Below are positions 7,965 through 17,700 of a DNA stretch of 64,000 nt, piece after piece (positions within the stretch are counted from its first letter, which is position 1; each line of letters begins with the position of its first letter). This DNA is from CAZNPL01 sp964574815 (GTDB lineage Bacteria > Planctomycetota > Phycisphaerae > UBA1845): positions 62,001 through 126,000 of the forward strand of contig CAZNPL010000011.1 of NCBI GenBank assembly GCA_964574815.1, in the 5' to 3' direction. Under the pieces are notes generated by a model. The model had not been told where the DNA came from, did no database searches, and worked only from the letters and a program-made list of their open reading frames with translations. The translations under genes were made by a program, and so were the position numbers.

Positions 7965-9755
7965 CTACATTTGTTCGACGGTTTTGATGCCGAGGAGTCC
8001 CAGGCCCAGCTTGAGGGTTCGGGCGGTGAGGTCGCAGAGGCGGAGGCGGGAGGCGCGCAGGGCGGGCGTTTCGGCGTCGATGACGCGGACGCCGTGGCGG
8101 CGATCGTAGAAGTAGCTGAAGGCTCTGCTCAGCTCGAAGAGGTAGTCGGTCAAGACGTTGGGGCGCAGCTCGGCGCCCGCGACGTCGATGGTTTCGGCGA
8201 ATCGTATCAGCGTCTTGGCGAGCCTGATCTCGCTTTCGTGTTCGAGGATGATGGGGGTGTCGGCGGGGAGCTGCTCGAATGTGATGCCGGCTTTGCGGCC
8301 GATGCTGCGGATGCGGGCGTATGCGTAGAGCATGTAGGGGGCGGTGTTGCCGTCCATGGCGAGCATGGTATCGAAGTCGAACTTGTAGTCTCCAGAGAGG
8401 CTGTGGGAGAGGTCGAAGTACTTGATCGCGCCGACACCGACGGCGTGGGCGATGCTCTCGATGGTCTCGGCGTCGAACGTTGATCGGGCCGCTCCTTCCT
8501 GTGAGCCAGATTCGACGATGCTTCTCGCGCGGGCGACGGCCTCATCGAGGAGGTCCTTGAGCTTTACTGTTCCGCCCGTTCTGGTTTTGAAGGGCTTGCC
8601 GTCGGGGCCGAGCATGTTGCCGAAGCCGATGTGCTCGAGGCGGACGTTGTCGGTTGCCCAGCCGATTATTCTGGCGGCGGCGAACAGCATATCGAAGTGC
8701 TGTTTCTGGGCGATGCCGACGACGTAGATCAGGCGTTCGGCGCCGAGTTGGTAGATGCGGTGCTTGACGGCGGCGAGGTCGGTCGTGTCGTAGTTGTAGC
8801 CGCCGTCGGATTTCTGAATGATCATGGGGAGCGGTTCGCCGTCGCGGGCGGTGAAGCCTTCGAGGAAGATGCAGATCGCGCCCTGGCTTTCGACGGCGAG
8901 GCTTTTCTCGCGGAACTCACGAACAACGTCGGGCAGCATGTCGTTGTAAAAGCTCTCGCCGCGGTCTTCGAGTTCCACGTCGAGGCGTTTGTAGATCTCG
9001 CGGCAGTGGCGCAGGGATTCGTTGCAGAAGGCTTCCCAGACGGCGACGACTTCGGGTCGGCCGCGCTGGAGTTCGACCACAGTGCGCCGACTCTCAGCGG
9101 CGAAGTCAGGATCGGAGTCGTAGAGGGATTTGGCCTGGACGTAGAACTGCTCGAGGTCGTCGAGACACAGTCGGTCGGGTCGGTCGAGCACGTGCGGCTG
9201 CGTTCGTCGCAGGTAGGCGAGGAGCATTCCGAACTGCGTACCCCAGTCGCCCACATGGTTAATGCGGTGGACCTCGTGTCCGTCGAATTCGAGGATGCGT
9301 GCGACGCAGTCGCCGATGACGGTGCTGCGGAGGTGGCCGACGTGCATCTCCTTGGCGAGGTTGGGGCTGGACATGTCGACGGCGACAATGATGCGGCGGT
9401 CGGAGGCGGGGATTCCCATCCGGTCGCTTTCGCCGGTCGGTGCGGGCGGGACGGCGGCGAGCTGCGCGGCGACGAAGGCGGGCTTCAGCGCGAGGTTGAT
9501 GAAACCGGGGCCGGCGACTTCGGGCGGCTCGCATATATCGGCGACGTCCAAGGCGTCTATGATGCGGCCGGCGATCTCGCGCGGATTGGTGCCGACCTTT
9601 TTGGTGAGGCTCATGGCGCAGTTGGACTGGTAGTCGCCGAAGCGGGGATCCTGGGCGCGGCGCACCTGGGGATCTACTGTAGCGGGGTCCAGTTGGCAGA
9701 CGATCGCCACAGCCTCGGCGGTCCGGCGATCGAGTTCTCGCAGTACGGATTGCAT
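7965..9755 (-). CDS. argS: Arginyl-tRNA synthetase
   Basis: The 596-residue product is a complete class I ArgRS. It has the N-terminal tRNA-recognition (Arg_S) domain at about 1-90, and SSPNLAKEMHVGHLRS at about 130-145, containing the HIGH-equivalent HVGH. Further conserved stretches are the WGTQFG and KSDGGYNYDTTD motifs and a C-terminal DALR anticodon-binding helix bundle from about 470. As in many ArgRS enzymes, a canonical KMSK is not visible, and the loop near GNMLGPDGKPFKTR takes that place. It charges tRNA-Arg in the cytoplasm. It lies 21 bases downstream of rsfS and is presumably co-transcribed with it. Confidence 0.95.
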   Translation of the reverse strand: MQSVLRELDRRTAEAVAIVCQLDPATVDPQVRRAQDPRFGDYQSNCAMSLTKKVGTNPREIAGRIIDALDVADICEPPEVAGPGFINLALKPAFVAAQLAAVPPAPTGESDRMGIPASDRRIIVAVDMSSPNLAKEMHVGHLRSTVIGDCVARILEFDGHEVHRINHVGDWGTQFGMLLAYLRRTQPHVLDRPDRLCLDDLEQFYVQAKSLYDSDPDFAAESRRTVVELQRGRPEVVAVWEAFCNESLRHCREIYKRLDVELEDRGESFYNDMLPDVVREFREKSLAVESQGAICIFLEGFTARDGEPLPMIIQKSDGGYNYDTTDLAAVKHRIYQLGAERLIYVVGIAQKQHFDMLFAAARIIGWATDNVRLEHIGFGNMLGPDGKPFKTRTGGTVKLKDLLDEAVARARSIVESGSQEGAARSTFDAETIESIAHAVGVGAIKYFDLSHSLSGDYKFDFDTMLAMDGNTAPYMLYAYARIRSIGRKAGITFEQLPADTPIILEHESEIRLAKTLIRFAETIDVAGAELRPNVLTDYLFELSRAFSYFYDRRHGVRVIDAETPALRASRLRLCDLTARTLKLGLGLLGIKTVEQM

Positions 9756-9776
9756 CGAGGGAGGCGTTCTCAGCGC

Positions 9777-10142
9777 CTACGCGCTGGCCGATTTCTTCCA
9801 GTTGAGTCGCGGCGCATCTCCCCAGAGCAGCTCAAGGTCGTAGTAGTAGCGCTGCTCGGCGGTGAAGATGTGCACGACCACATCCACGAAGTCGATGAGG
9901 ATCCAGGTGGCGTGCTCGTAGCCGCTCACGTTGAAGGGTTTTTCCTCGAGCTTCCTGGCAAAGTCCTGCAGTTCGTCGGCGGTGCTGCGTATCTGGCGGT
10001 CTGAGGTTCCGGTGCAGATGACGAAGAAGTCGGTGACGGACGAGCGCCCGCGCAGGTCCATCACGGTCACGTCTTCGCACTTGTTATCGTGCGCCGCCCG
10101 GGCCAGTTCGACGGCGAATTGTTCGGCGGCAATCTTCCTCAC
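9777..10142 (-). CDS. rsfS: Ribosomal silencing factor RsfS
   Basis: The 121-residue protein matches the RsfS/Iojap family in length and order: an N-terminal helix (AAEQFAVELARAAHDNK), the VMDLRGRSSVTDFFVICTG core, RQIRSTADEL, and the GYEHATWILIDFVDVVVHIF segment. RsfS binds L14 and blocks subunit joining during nutrient limitation. The frame is open to 10424, but the real start is the GTG at 10142. A GGAGG lies just 4 bases before it, and family homology begins there. The region further upstream is repeat-laden intergenic DNA. It forms a two-gene unit with argS. Confidence 0.9.
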   Translation of the reverse strand: MRKIAAEQFAVELARAAHDNKCEDVTVMDLRGRSSVTDFFVICTGTSDRQIRSTADELQDFARKLEEKPFNVSGYEHATWILIDFVDVVVHIFTAEQRYYYDLELLWGDAPRLNWKKSASA

Positions 10143-10272
10143 GACACCTCCATTATAGCGGACATTTGTCGCCAACACCATGGCTTGATCGCACGCCGCT
10201 CGGGCGGGTGCGTGACCGGTCGGCGGACCGGTCGGCGTTTGCATGCCTGAAGGGGCAGTCGAGAGACCGAAC

Positions 10273-10296
10273 GGGCGGACAAGCCGCCCGTGGCAC
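10273..10296. repeat. Dispersed GC-rich hairpin repeat
   Basis: Same unit as at 3341: GGGCGG, 5-base loop, CCGCCC, then GTGGCAC. Confidence 0.5.
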
Positions 10297-10379
10297 ACGA
10301 CTGTTGAGGGATCGCACGGGCGGATTTGGCTGCGGCGGACCCTTGGCATGCGGCGGCGCTGCCGAGCGGGGCAATTGCA

Positions 10380-10425
10380 CGGGCAAGCTCCGCCGCCGTT
10401 GGCGGCTCCGCTTGCCCATGGCACC
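10380..10425. repeat. Long nested hairpin repeat (GGGCAAGC...GCTTGCCCATGGCAC)
   Basis: The outer arms GGGCAAGC and GCTTGCCC flank an inner CCGCC/GGCGG stem, and the unit ends in ATGGCACC. A diverged copy with the same arms lies at 59271-59325. Confidence 0.5.
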
Positions 10426-10509
10426 CTCGTTCAACGACTGTGAGTCGGAGGGGCGACACCCGACATCGAGCGATGCCCAAACTGCTACGCGGCCGGTGGA
10501 TGCTTCCGG

Positions 10510-13329
10510 TCATGGCAGGTGGAGCAGGTCGCCGATGGAGGGGGCGAACTTCACGATCACGCCGGCGAAGACGACGCTGACCATGCTCATGAGCTTGATG
10601 AGGATGTTGAGGCTCGGTCCGGAGGTATCCTTGAACGGATCGCCGACGGTGTCTCCGACGACTCCGGCCTTGTGGTCCTCACTTCCCTTGCCGTAGACGA
10701 TGTCGTCGTCGGGGGCATGTCTGGCGCGGGCCTCGATGGCGTCGCGGATTGCGTTGGGCACGCTACGGCGGGTCTCTTCGCTGTCGCGGAACTGTTTGGC
10801 GGTGATGCGTCCGAAGGTCTCGATGCGTTTCTTTGCGTTGTCCCAGGCGCCGCCGGCGTTGGCCATGAAGATGGCGACGGCAAAGCCGGAGGTCAGTCCG
10901 CCGGCGAGCAGGCCCATGACGCCGCCGACGTCGAGAATGAGTCCGACGACGACGGGGGTGACGATGGCCATGAGCGAGGGGACGATCATCTCGTGCTGTG
11001 CGCCGCGTGTGGAGATGGCGACGCACTCGGCATAGTTGGGATATCGTGCTCCTTCGTGCTCGACGGGTTTTCGAGGCCAGTTGTCGGGATCGGCGACGAA
11101 GGCCTCATCTTTACCTTGAGCGCGCAGGAAGTCCCTCACTTTACTGAACTGCCTGCGGCATTCGATCATCATGCGGTTGGCGGCGCGGCCGACGGCCTGC
11201 ATGGTCATGGCGCAAAAGACGAAGGCGAGCATAACGCCGCAGAACATTCCGCAGAGCACTTTGGGGTTCATGAGGGTGACGTCGTAGAAGGCCATGTACT
11301 CGGCCATGGTGGCGTGCCGGGCGGAAATCAGCTCGTGTGTGCGTCCCTTGTCGTCGATGACGGCGCGTCGGTGCCGGTCATTCATCGGCGTCACGTCATA
11401 GGACTTGCCCTGTTCGAAATGAATCGGGGCTTCCTCGCCGAGGAGCATGAGGCAGTCAGCTTCCCTGCGGCCGGTGTAGGTAATCGGGTTCATGCCGAAC
11501 TTTCGATGCCCGATGTAGAGTGCCAAGTCATCTGCGGGCAATTGGAAATCCTCGTGGATCTGAACGACGGCGTCGGCCTGGCGGATCTGACCGACGCGGA
11601 CCTCCTCGATGTATGCGGCCAGCAGGGCCAGGGCAGTCAGGGCGGCGGAGCCGATGGCGAAGCCTTTTCCGGTGGCGGCGGTGGTGTTTCCGAGTGAATC
11701 GAGGGCGTCGGTGCGCTGTCGAACCTGTGGATCCTGGCCGGTCATCTCGGCGTTTCCGCCGGCGTTGTCGGCGATGGGTCCGTAGGCGTCGGTGGCGAGG
11801 GTAATGCCGAGCGTGGCGAGCATTCCGACGGCGGCGATTCCGACACCGTAGAGGCCGAGCATGAACACCTGGGTTCCACCGGCGGAGATGAAGGCGATGA
11901 GGATGGCGATCACGATAGTGAGGAGGGAGGCCCAGGTGCTTTTCATTCCCGCGGCGGTGCCGGCGATGATGACGGTGGCCGGTCCGGTGATGGCCTGCTC
12001 GCTGATGAGCTGGGTCGGTTTGAAGTCGTAGCTGGTGTAGTACTCGGTGGCCTTTCCGATGATGATCCCGGCGACCAAGCCGGCGATGATGGCGATCCAG
12101 ATGCCCCACCAGTGGACGGTGACTTCGCTTCCCTCGGGCAGGGTGAGGGCGTCTCTGCCGAAGAGGACGTAACAGGTGGCGAGCGCGGCCAGTGCGATCA
12201 GGATGGAGCTTCCGTTGATTCCTCTAGCGAGCGCGCCCATAAGCTGGGCCATCGAAGCGCCCTCGCGAGTGCGGACCATGTAGATGCCGACAATCGAGAG
12301 GACGATTCCGATGCCGGCGAGGACCATGGGAGCGGCGAGGAACCTCATCCCGTTTGCGTAGGCGATATGCATGTCTCCCCCGGCGATTGCGGCGGCGGCC
12401 GCGACGCCGAGTGCTGCGGTGGCGAGGATGGAGCCGCAGTAGCTCTCGTAGAGGTCGGCTCCCATGCCTGCGACGTCGCCGACGTTGTCGCCGACGTTGT
12501 CTGCGATCGTGGCCGGGTTTCGGGCGTCATCTTCAGGGATGCCGGCCTCCACTTTGCCCACGAGGTCTGCGCCGACGTCGGCGGCCTTGGTGTAGATTCC
12601 GCCGCCGACGCGGGCGAACAACGCCTGCGAGCTGGCACCCATTCCGAACGTGAGCATGACGACGGTGACCTCGGCGAGACTCATGTGGTACTCCCACCCC
12701 ATGTTGTCGCTGATCCAGGGGAAGAGCCAGGTGAGGAGAAGGAACCAGCCGGTGATATCAAGCAGGCCGAATCCGACGACGACGAGTCCCATGACGGCAC
12801 CGGCCCGGAACGCTACGACCAAGCCGCGGTTGAGTGAGTCGCGGGCGCCGGCGGTGGTGCGGTGCGCCGCGTTGGTGGCGGTTTTCATGCCGAGGAAGCC
12901 GCACAAGCCGCTGAAGAAGCCGCCGGTCAAGAAAGCCAGGAAAACGATCTGGTGCTGGGCGTTGAATACAAAGGCCATGATGAACAGCAGTATGGAGACG
13001 ACCACAAAGAAGACCGCCACAACTGCATACTGGCGCTTCAGGTAGGCGTATGCCCCTTCGCGCACGAAGGAGGCGACCTCGATCATTTCCTGGTCGCCCT
13101 CACCGGCCTTCATCATCTGGGTGTAGAAGATCCAGGCGAAGACCAGGGCGATGAGACTTCCGACGGGTGCGATCCACCAGATTGCGGGGATGACGATTTC
13201 GGGCGCTTCCTGCATGTCGCCGCCTGTCGGCGAGGCAGGCTGCGCCAGGGCGGAACTGCCTGAGAAGATCAATACCACCAATGCAATCAAGCCCAACCAG
13301 CCGAACGTTGAAAATCTCGATGCGGACAA
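10510..13329 (-). CDS. hppA: Membrane-bound K+-dependent pyrophosphatase (ion-translocating)
   Basis: The 939-residue protein couples hydrolysis of pyrophosphate to export of H+ or Na+. The catalytic stretch is intact, with DVGADLVGKVE followed by the NVGDNVGDVAGMGADL metal-binding segment. The GNTTAATGKG motif, with Ala where K+-independent enzymes have Lys, marks the K+-dependent class. About 15 hydrophobic helices are visible. Two things are odd. First, about 100 hydrophilic residues (about 573-681) are inserted between AYIEEV and the LMNPKVL helix. Second, no ATG or GTG fits the start. The TTG at 13329, with AGAGGAG about 7 bases upstream and a following signal-anchor helix, is the best choice. 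The frame itself stays open to 14169, but that part is not protein-like. Confidence 0.93.
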   Translation of the reverse strand: MSASRFSTFGWLGLIALVVLIFSGSSALAQPASPTGGDMQEAPEIVIPAIWWIAPVGSLIALVFAWIFYTQMMKAGEGDQEMIEVASFVREGAYAYLKRQYAVVAVFFVVVSILLFIMAFVFNAQHQIVFLAFLTGGFFSGLCGFLGMKTATNAAHRTTAGARDSLNRGLVVAFRAGAVMGLVVVGFGLLDITGWFLLLTWLFPWISDNMGWEYHMSLAEVTVVMLTFGMGASSQALFARVGGGIYTKAADVGADLVGKVEAGIPEDDARNPATIADNVGDNVGDVAGMGADLYESYCGSILATAALGVAAAAAIAGGDMHIAYANGMRFLAAPMVLAGIGIVLSIVGIYMVRTREGASMAQLMGALARGINGSSILIALAALATCYVLFGRDALTLPEGSEVTVHWWGIWIAIIAGLVAGIIIGKATEYYTSYDFKPTQLISEQAITGPATVIIAGTAAGMKSTWASLLTIVIAILIAFISAGGTQVFMLGLYGVGIAAVGMLATLGITLATDAYGPIADNAGGNAEMTGQDPQVRQRTDALDSLGNTTAATGKGFAIGSAALTALALLAAYIEEVRVGQIRQADAVVQIHEDFQLPADDLALYIGHRKFGMNPITYTGRREADCLMLLGEEAPIHFEQGKSYDVTPMNDRHRRAVIDDKGRTHELISARHATMAEYMAFYDVTLMNPKVLCGMFCGVMLAFVFCAMTMQAVGRAANRMMIECRRQFSKVRDFLRAQGKDEAFVADPDNWPRKPVEHEGARYPNYAECVAISTRGAQHEMIVPSLMAIVTPVVVGLILDVGGVMGLLAGGLTSGFAVAIFMANAGGAWDNAKKRIETFGRITAKQFRDSEETRRSVPNAIRDAIEARARHAPDDDIVYGKGSEDHKAGVVGDTVGDPFKDTSGPSLNILIKLMSMVSVVFAGVIVKFAPSIGDLLHLP

Positions 13330-13554
13330 TGTTAATCTCCTCTCTGGACTTCCTTCGGGTCGGCGATCCGCCCCCGTGCGGCTGGCCGCTGGTGGGACTT
13401 GATCGCTATGGACAGGTTTGCCGTGTGTCAGTTGCTCGTCATGAACCCGTTGGTGATCGACCACTGCGAACAACCGGCTGCCGAGACCTCCGGCGGCCAC
13501 TCCGGTCGGCCGCTGCCTCCGCGCCGGGCAGCCAAGCCGTCTACGGCGGGCGTA

Positions 13555-13582
13555 ACTATAGCAGACGGACCGGGTAAGTCCA
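13555..13582 (-). promoter_or_regulatory. Candidate promoter for hppA
   Basis: On the minus strand TGGACT (13577-13582) and TATAGT (13555-13560) are 16 bases apart. This would give a leader of about 220 bases before the TTG start. The -10 is good and the -35 weak. Confidence 0.3.
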
Positions 13583-13750
13583 GCGTGGCGGAGGGACCCC
13601 GGCGAGGGAGGATGTGTTCGGGCGCAGGGCATTGTGGCGAATCGCCGGGGTCTTGCGATGATTGTGGTCGGTTTGGTTTCCAAACCAGGTTCCTTGTGGG
13701 TCGTGGGGTCGGAAGGCACGAGGGCGCGGCGCGGCCTTTGGCCTCGACCA

Positions 13751-13805
13751 AAGCGAGGGACAGAGGTGACGAAGGGACAAAGGGACGGAGGGACGAAGGA
13801 AGGGT
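13751..13805. repeat. Purine-rich short tandem repeat
   Basis: Several imperfect units of the form GAAGGGAC / AAAGGGAC / GGAGGGAC stand in a row on the plus strand. The unit is about 8 bases and degenerate. Confidence 0.5.
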
Positions 13806-14729
13806 TTCTTGCGGAATGCAAGTCGCTGACACCACGCAAGTTAGGTGCGCGCGGTGATGAAGATCTTCGCGCCAGGAGAAGAACCTCGATATTAGTAGTA
13901 CGGAGGCACGAAGGGGTGAGCCGGGAACAGGGCGATTTGAGTTGATGGGCAGCGTGCCCACAGCAATGGATTTGGGTTCGTTTGGTAATCTGATCCGCAG
14001 GTTTCGAAGATCGGCGCAGACGAGGCGCGGGCAGCGCGTTCGCTCGGGAGCCTGGTTGGCTCGGGTGGGCATGTCTGTTCATCCGTCGTGTTCTCCGGCG
14101 GCGCGCACCTCGGGTGCGCTTCATGTTTCCACCTAAAGAACACGGGGGGTGTTCGGGGATTGCCTGCAAAAGTTAGAACAGATCACTGCGCTCGTTTAAG
14201 GCAGTTATTATAGGACCTCGGTGGCGCGGCGACAAAGGCCCCCGCCTGTTGCGGGCAGGCTCCGGTACGAGGGCCAGAAGGCAGGGATGATGGGATGGAG
14301 TGGAGGAGGTCGGCCATCGGCAAGCTAGCCGGTGCATCGAGATGCACCCTACGGTAGGCTCGCGAGCGGGGGCGTGGCAAGAACGGGGCGTGCGAACTTT
14401 CGTGTTCTGGCGGCGGTTGGGGCATTGTGTGGTGCCTGATCGTACGGTGAGGCAAGTGCTCCCTGACGGTTGCCGCTCGGTTCATGGCAGACGGGCTGCC
14501 CGAACTGTCACGGACCGGATTCGAGGTGGGTGCGGTGCCGATGAATCGGGGTGTGTCGCCGGTGTGTAACATGGATTGAGGTCGGGTGAGCCGGCTGGTT
14601 CGGCGCGTAGCCGACCGCTATGATCCGACGGACTGCTTTTGTACCTGTGCACCGCCGTCGCCCGGACGATGGCGGGCGGCGTAGTCCGTGCTTCCGAGCG
14701 CGATTCGCGGGCCGATCCGAGATCTACGA

Positions 14730-17700
14730 ATGTGCAGTTTTTTGAACGCCCACCGGCAATCCATTTCGGAAGCGACGCCGGGCCGCATTTCGTGCAGTTT
14801 CAGTTTATTTTTATTTCCTTGGCTTTTGACAGCGGTTTCGTCGAGCCAACCAGTCCGCGGCCAAGACCTATTGCAAGGACCGGAGCTGGAAACCTCGGCC
14901 AGCGTTCAACACCTTTTGCGGACGGCGGAGGACGCGGTTTCACGGGAGGACTGGAAACTGGCGATCGACTCGCTGCAGCGCGTGATTGACGCGCCTGCCG
15001 GGTTGCTTCCGGCGTCGGCGGATGAGGCGGGGGCGTTCGATGGCGTGGCGCGATCCGCGCCGGTTCGAGAGACGATCCTTTACGAGTCACCGCGGCGTTA
15101 CGCCCTTGGTCGTCTGGCGTCCCTGCCCGAAGCGGGCCTATCGGCGTACCGGGTGCTTTACGATGGGCGCGCCAAGGGTCTGATGGAGCGGGCGCGCCGG
15201 GAGATGGACGTTGATGCGGCGTGGACAGTCTGCAAGCGTTATTCGATGACGCGTTACGGCGGCGAAGCGGTGGATTTCGTGTCTTCGTGGCTGCTGGATG
15301 TCGGCCGTCCGTCGCGGGCCCTTGCGTTGATCGAAGAGTTCCTAGCGTTGCGTCCCGAGGGCGGGTCGGTGGCGATGCGTCTGCATCTCAAGAAATCAGC
15401 GGCGTTGGGGTTGATGGGTGATGGTGACGCGGCGCGTTCCGCACTCGACCAAGTGGAGACGATGGGGGGATCGGAGGAATGGCTCGAGCGGGCGGTGGCC
15501 GCGGTTGAAGCGCTGGTCGATGAAGGCGGCGCTGTCGGGGCAGGGTCAGATCCACTGCGCGAATGGTCGGGGCCGATGGGAGGCGGCGCATGCACGGGCG
15601 TGATGGACGCGGTGGTTCCTTCATTCGCCGAGAAGCTACCGTGGCGGCGCGAGATTCCGTCGTTGATTCCCGGGGTCTGGCCGGAGTTGGAGGGGGTGGG
15701 CACGTATTCCCTGCCGACGATGCAGCCGGTGGCATCGGACGGGCGGCTGTACGTGAAGGCCGGCCGGGAGTGCATGGCGCTGGATCTTCAGAGCTTCGCG
15801 GTTTTGTGGAAGTCGCCATCGCCGGTGCAAGGAATTTCGGAGCGTGTGCGGACAGACGAGTCGCTGGGGCTTGGAAGTGAAGGGGCCGTGCTGGTGGACT
15901 ACATCGGCCATTCGCTTTCGGTCGGTGGGGGGGTGGTGCTGAGCGTGGAGCGCGGTGATCGCGGGCCGACGTTTGACAGGGACGGGGTGGCGGTCGTGCA
16001 GCGCCGAAGGCGGCCGCGATCCGACTCATGGGTGGAGACGGCGAATCGTCTGGTGGCGTATGACGCGCGGACGGGCGCGTTGCGGTGGGAGCGCGGGCGG
16101 CGTTCGGATCCGGACGAGCGGCTGCGAGACGCGGCGTTTCTTGCGCCGGGTGTAGTTTACGAAGAGCTGGCGTGGGTTCCGTTCGCGGACTCCGGCGATC
16201 TGTACATCGGGGCGTTCGAGATCAACGGCGGGGCGTTGTCGCACCGTATCCCCCTGTGCACGCTCGCCGGTCGAGAGGTCAATCCGATCGTTGCGTTGTT
16301 TCCGGCGGCGTCGGACGGTTTTCTGTACGTGCCGACCGGGTTCGGCCTCTTCTTCGCGGTGGACATGCGAACGCAGCAGGTGGTGTGGGCGCATCGATAT
16401 GCGAGCAGTTCTCCGCCCCCGCAGCACCGTCAAAGGGGGATCCCACAGCCTCGCGTACCGCGACACTGGCTGAGCGGGCCGCCGGTTCTGGCCGGCCGGC
16501 TTGCGCTGCTGGCCCCGACGGACGAGGACAGCCTTCTGGCGCTTGATCGGGTGACGGGGGAGCTGGCATGGCGGCTACCGCGATCGAAGCACCAGTACAT
16601 CATCGCTGCGGAGGGCGGTCGTGTGTGGCTTGGCGGTGAGGTTATGGGGGCGGTGTCGTTACGGGACGGGTCTTATGTGTGGAGCGTGAATGTGCCGCCC
16701 GCGACGGGCCGCGCGGTTCTGTGCGGCGAGACGATCTATCTGCCGGCGGGAGATTCGCTGATCGCCATGGACGCCGGGACCGGGGAGTACAGCAATGCGT
16801 ATGATTTGCCCTACGATCAGCCGCGGTTGGGCAACCTGTTGTGCATTGCGGGGTCGATGGTCAGTCTGGATCCGAACGAAGTTCGGGCTTTCCCGGATCG
16901 CGATTCGTATGAGGCGACCCTTGCAGCTCACCGGGCGAATCCTGCCGATCCTCGTATTGCGATCAGGCTGGCTTTCATCGAACTGCTGGAGGACCGGCCT
17001 CAGCGGGCGCTGGATGCGTTGGGGGGGGTGGAGATCACCGACGCCCAGGACCGGGCGCTGCAATTGGCACATGTCTCGCACTTGCGTGTTCGGGCGCTGA
17101 TGCAGTTGGCGGCGGCGCCGGAGACGGCGGGTGGTGATTCGATCGCCTATCTCGAGAAAGCGGTCAGTGTCAGTCAGGACGAGCGGGACATGGTGGCGGC
17201 CCGGCTGGCACTGGGGGACAAGCTGCGGCAGCTTGGGCGTTATGCGGAGTCGTATCGCACGCTGTGGCGGCTGGCGGTGGAGCCTCTGGGCGATGAGATG
17301 GTCATGAAGGATGGCGTTCGTCGCCCGGCGCGGATGCTGATTTCCGACACGTTGGCGCGGATCGAGCCGGAACTCGCGCCGCTTGAGATTGAGCAGCTTG
17401 TGGAAGAGGCGGGGGTCATTTTGAGCGACGCGGTGGAGAAGCTGGATCGCCGCAGTACGCGTCTGGAGGGCATTGCAGCGCTCGAGCGGCTGGCCGGCAG
17501 CGGTCCGCTTGCGGGGATGCACCAGCGAGCGTTGAACACGCTGGGGCGGCATGAGCTTGACCGCGGGCGATATGAGCCGGCGGAGCAGTATTTTGCGGAG
17601 TCGTTGCGGCGGGGTACGGATCGGCGGGAGACGGCGGCGGCGGGGCTGGCGTTGGTCGACTTGTACGTGTCGCCGGATCAGGGGCTGTTCAAATCCGCGG

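Larger units (their letters stand above)
10143..10509. other. Repeat-bearing gap between rsfS and hppA
   Basis: No convincing gene lies in these 367 bases. The gap holds two of the dispersed GC-rich hairpin units (10273-10296 and 10380-10425). An open frame on the minus strand is an extension of rsfS caused by high GC. Confidence 0.5.
13330..14729. other. 1.4-kb intergenic region without a supported gene
   Basis: Long open frames exist on both strands, but none has protein-like composition or a ribosome site. I see the hppA promoter candidate and a perfect 7-bp hairpin (GGTTTGG/CCAAACC, 13670-13686). I also see a purine-rich direct repeat (13751-13805), but no tRNA cloverleaf. It could be a decayed region between two divergently oriented genes. 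Confidence 0.45.

Noticed and set aside
8631..10004. 457-residue plus-strand open frame
   Set aside because: It is antisense to argS and rsfS, both clearly recognised; Glu/Val-rich composition is a high-GC shadow.
13330..14169. N-terminal extension of hppA by about 280 residues
   Set aside because: Extension is Arg/Pro/Ser-rich, has no homology to pyrophosphatases, and a ribosome site with TTG exists at 13329.
13330..14729. tRNA gene or small RNA in the 1.4-kb gap
   Set aside because: I looked for the T-loop and acceptor stem patterns and saw none; a covariance search would be needed for other RNAs.
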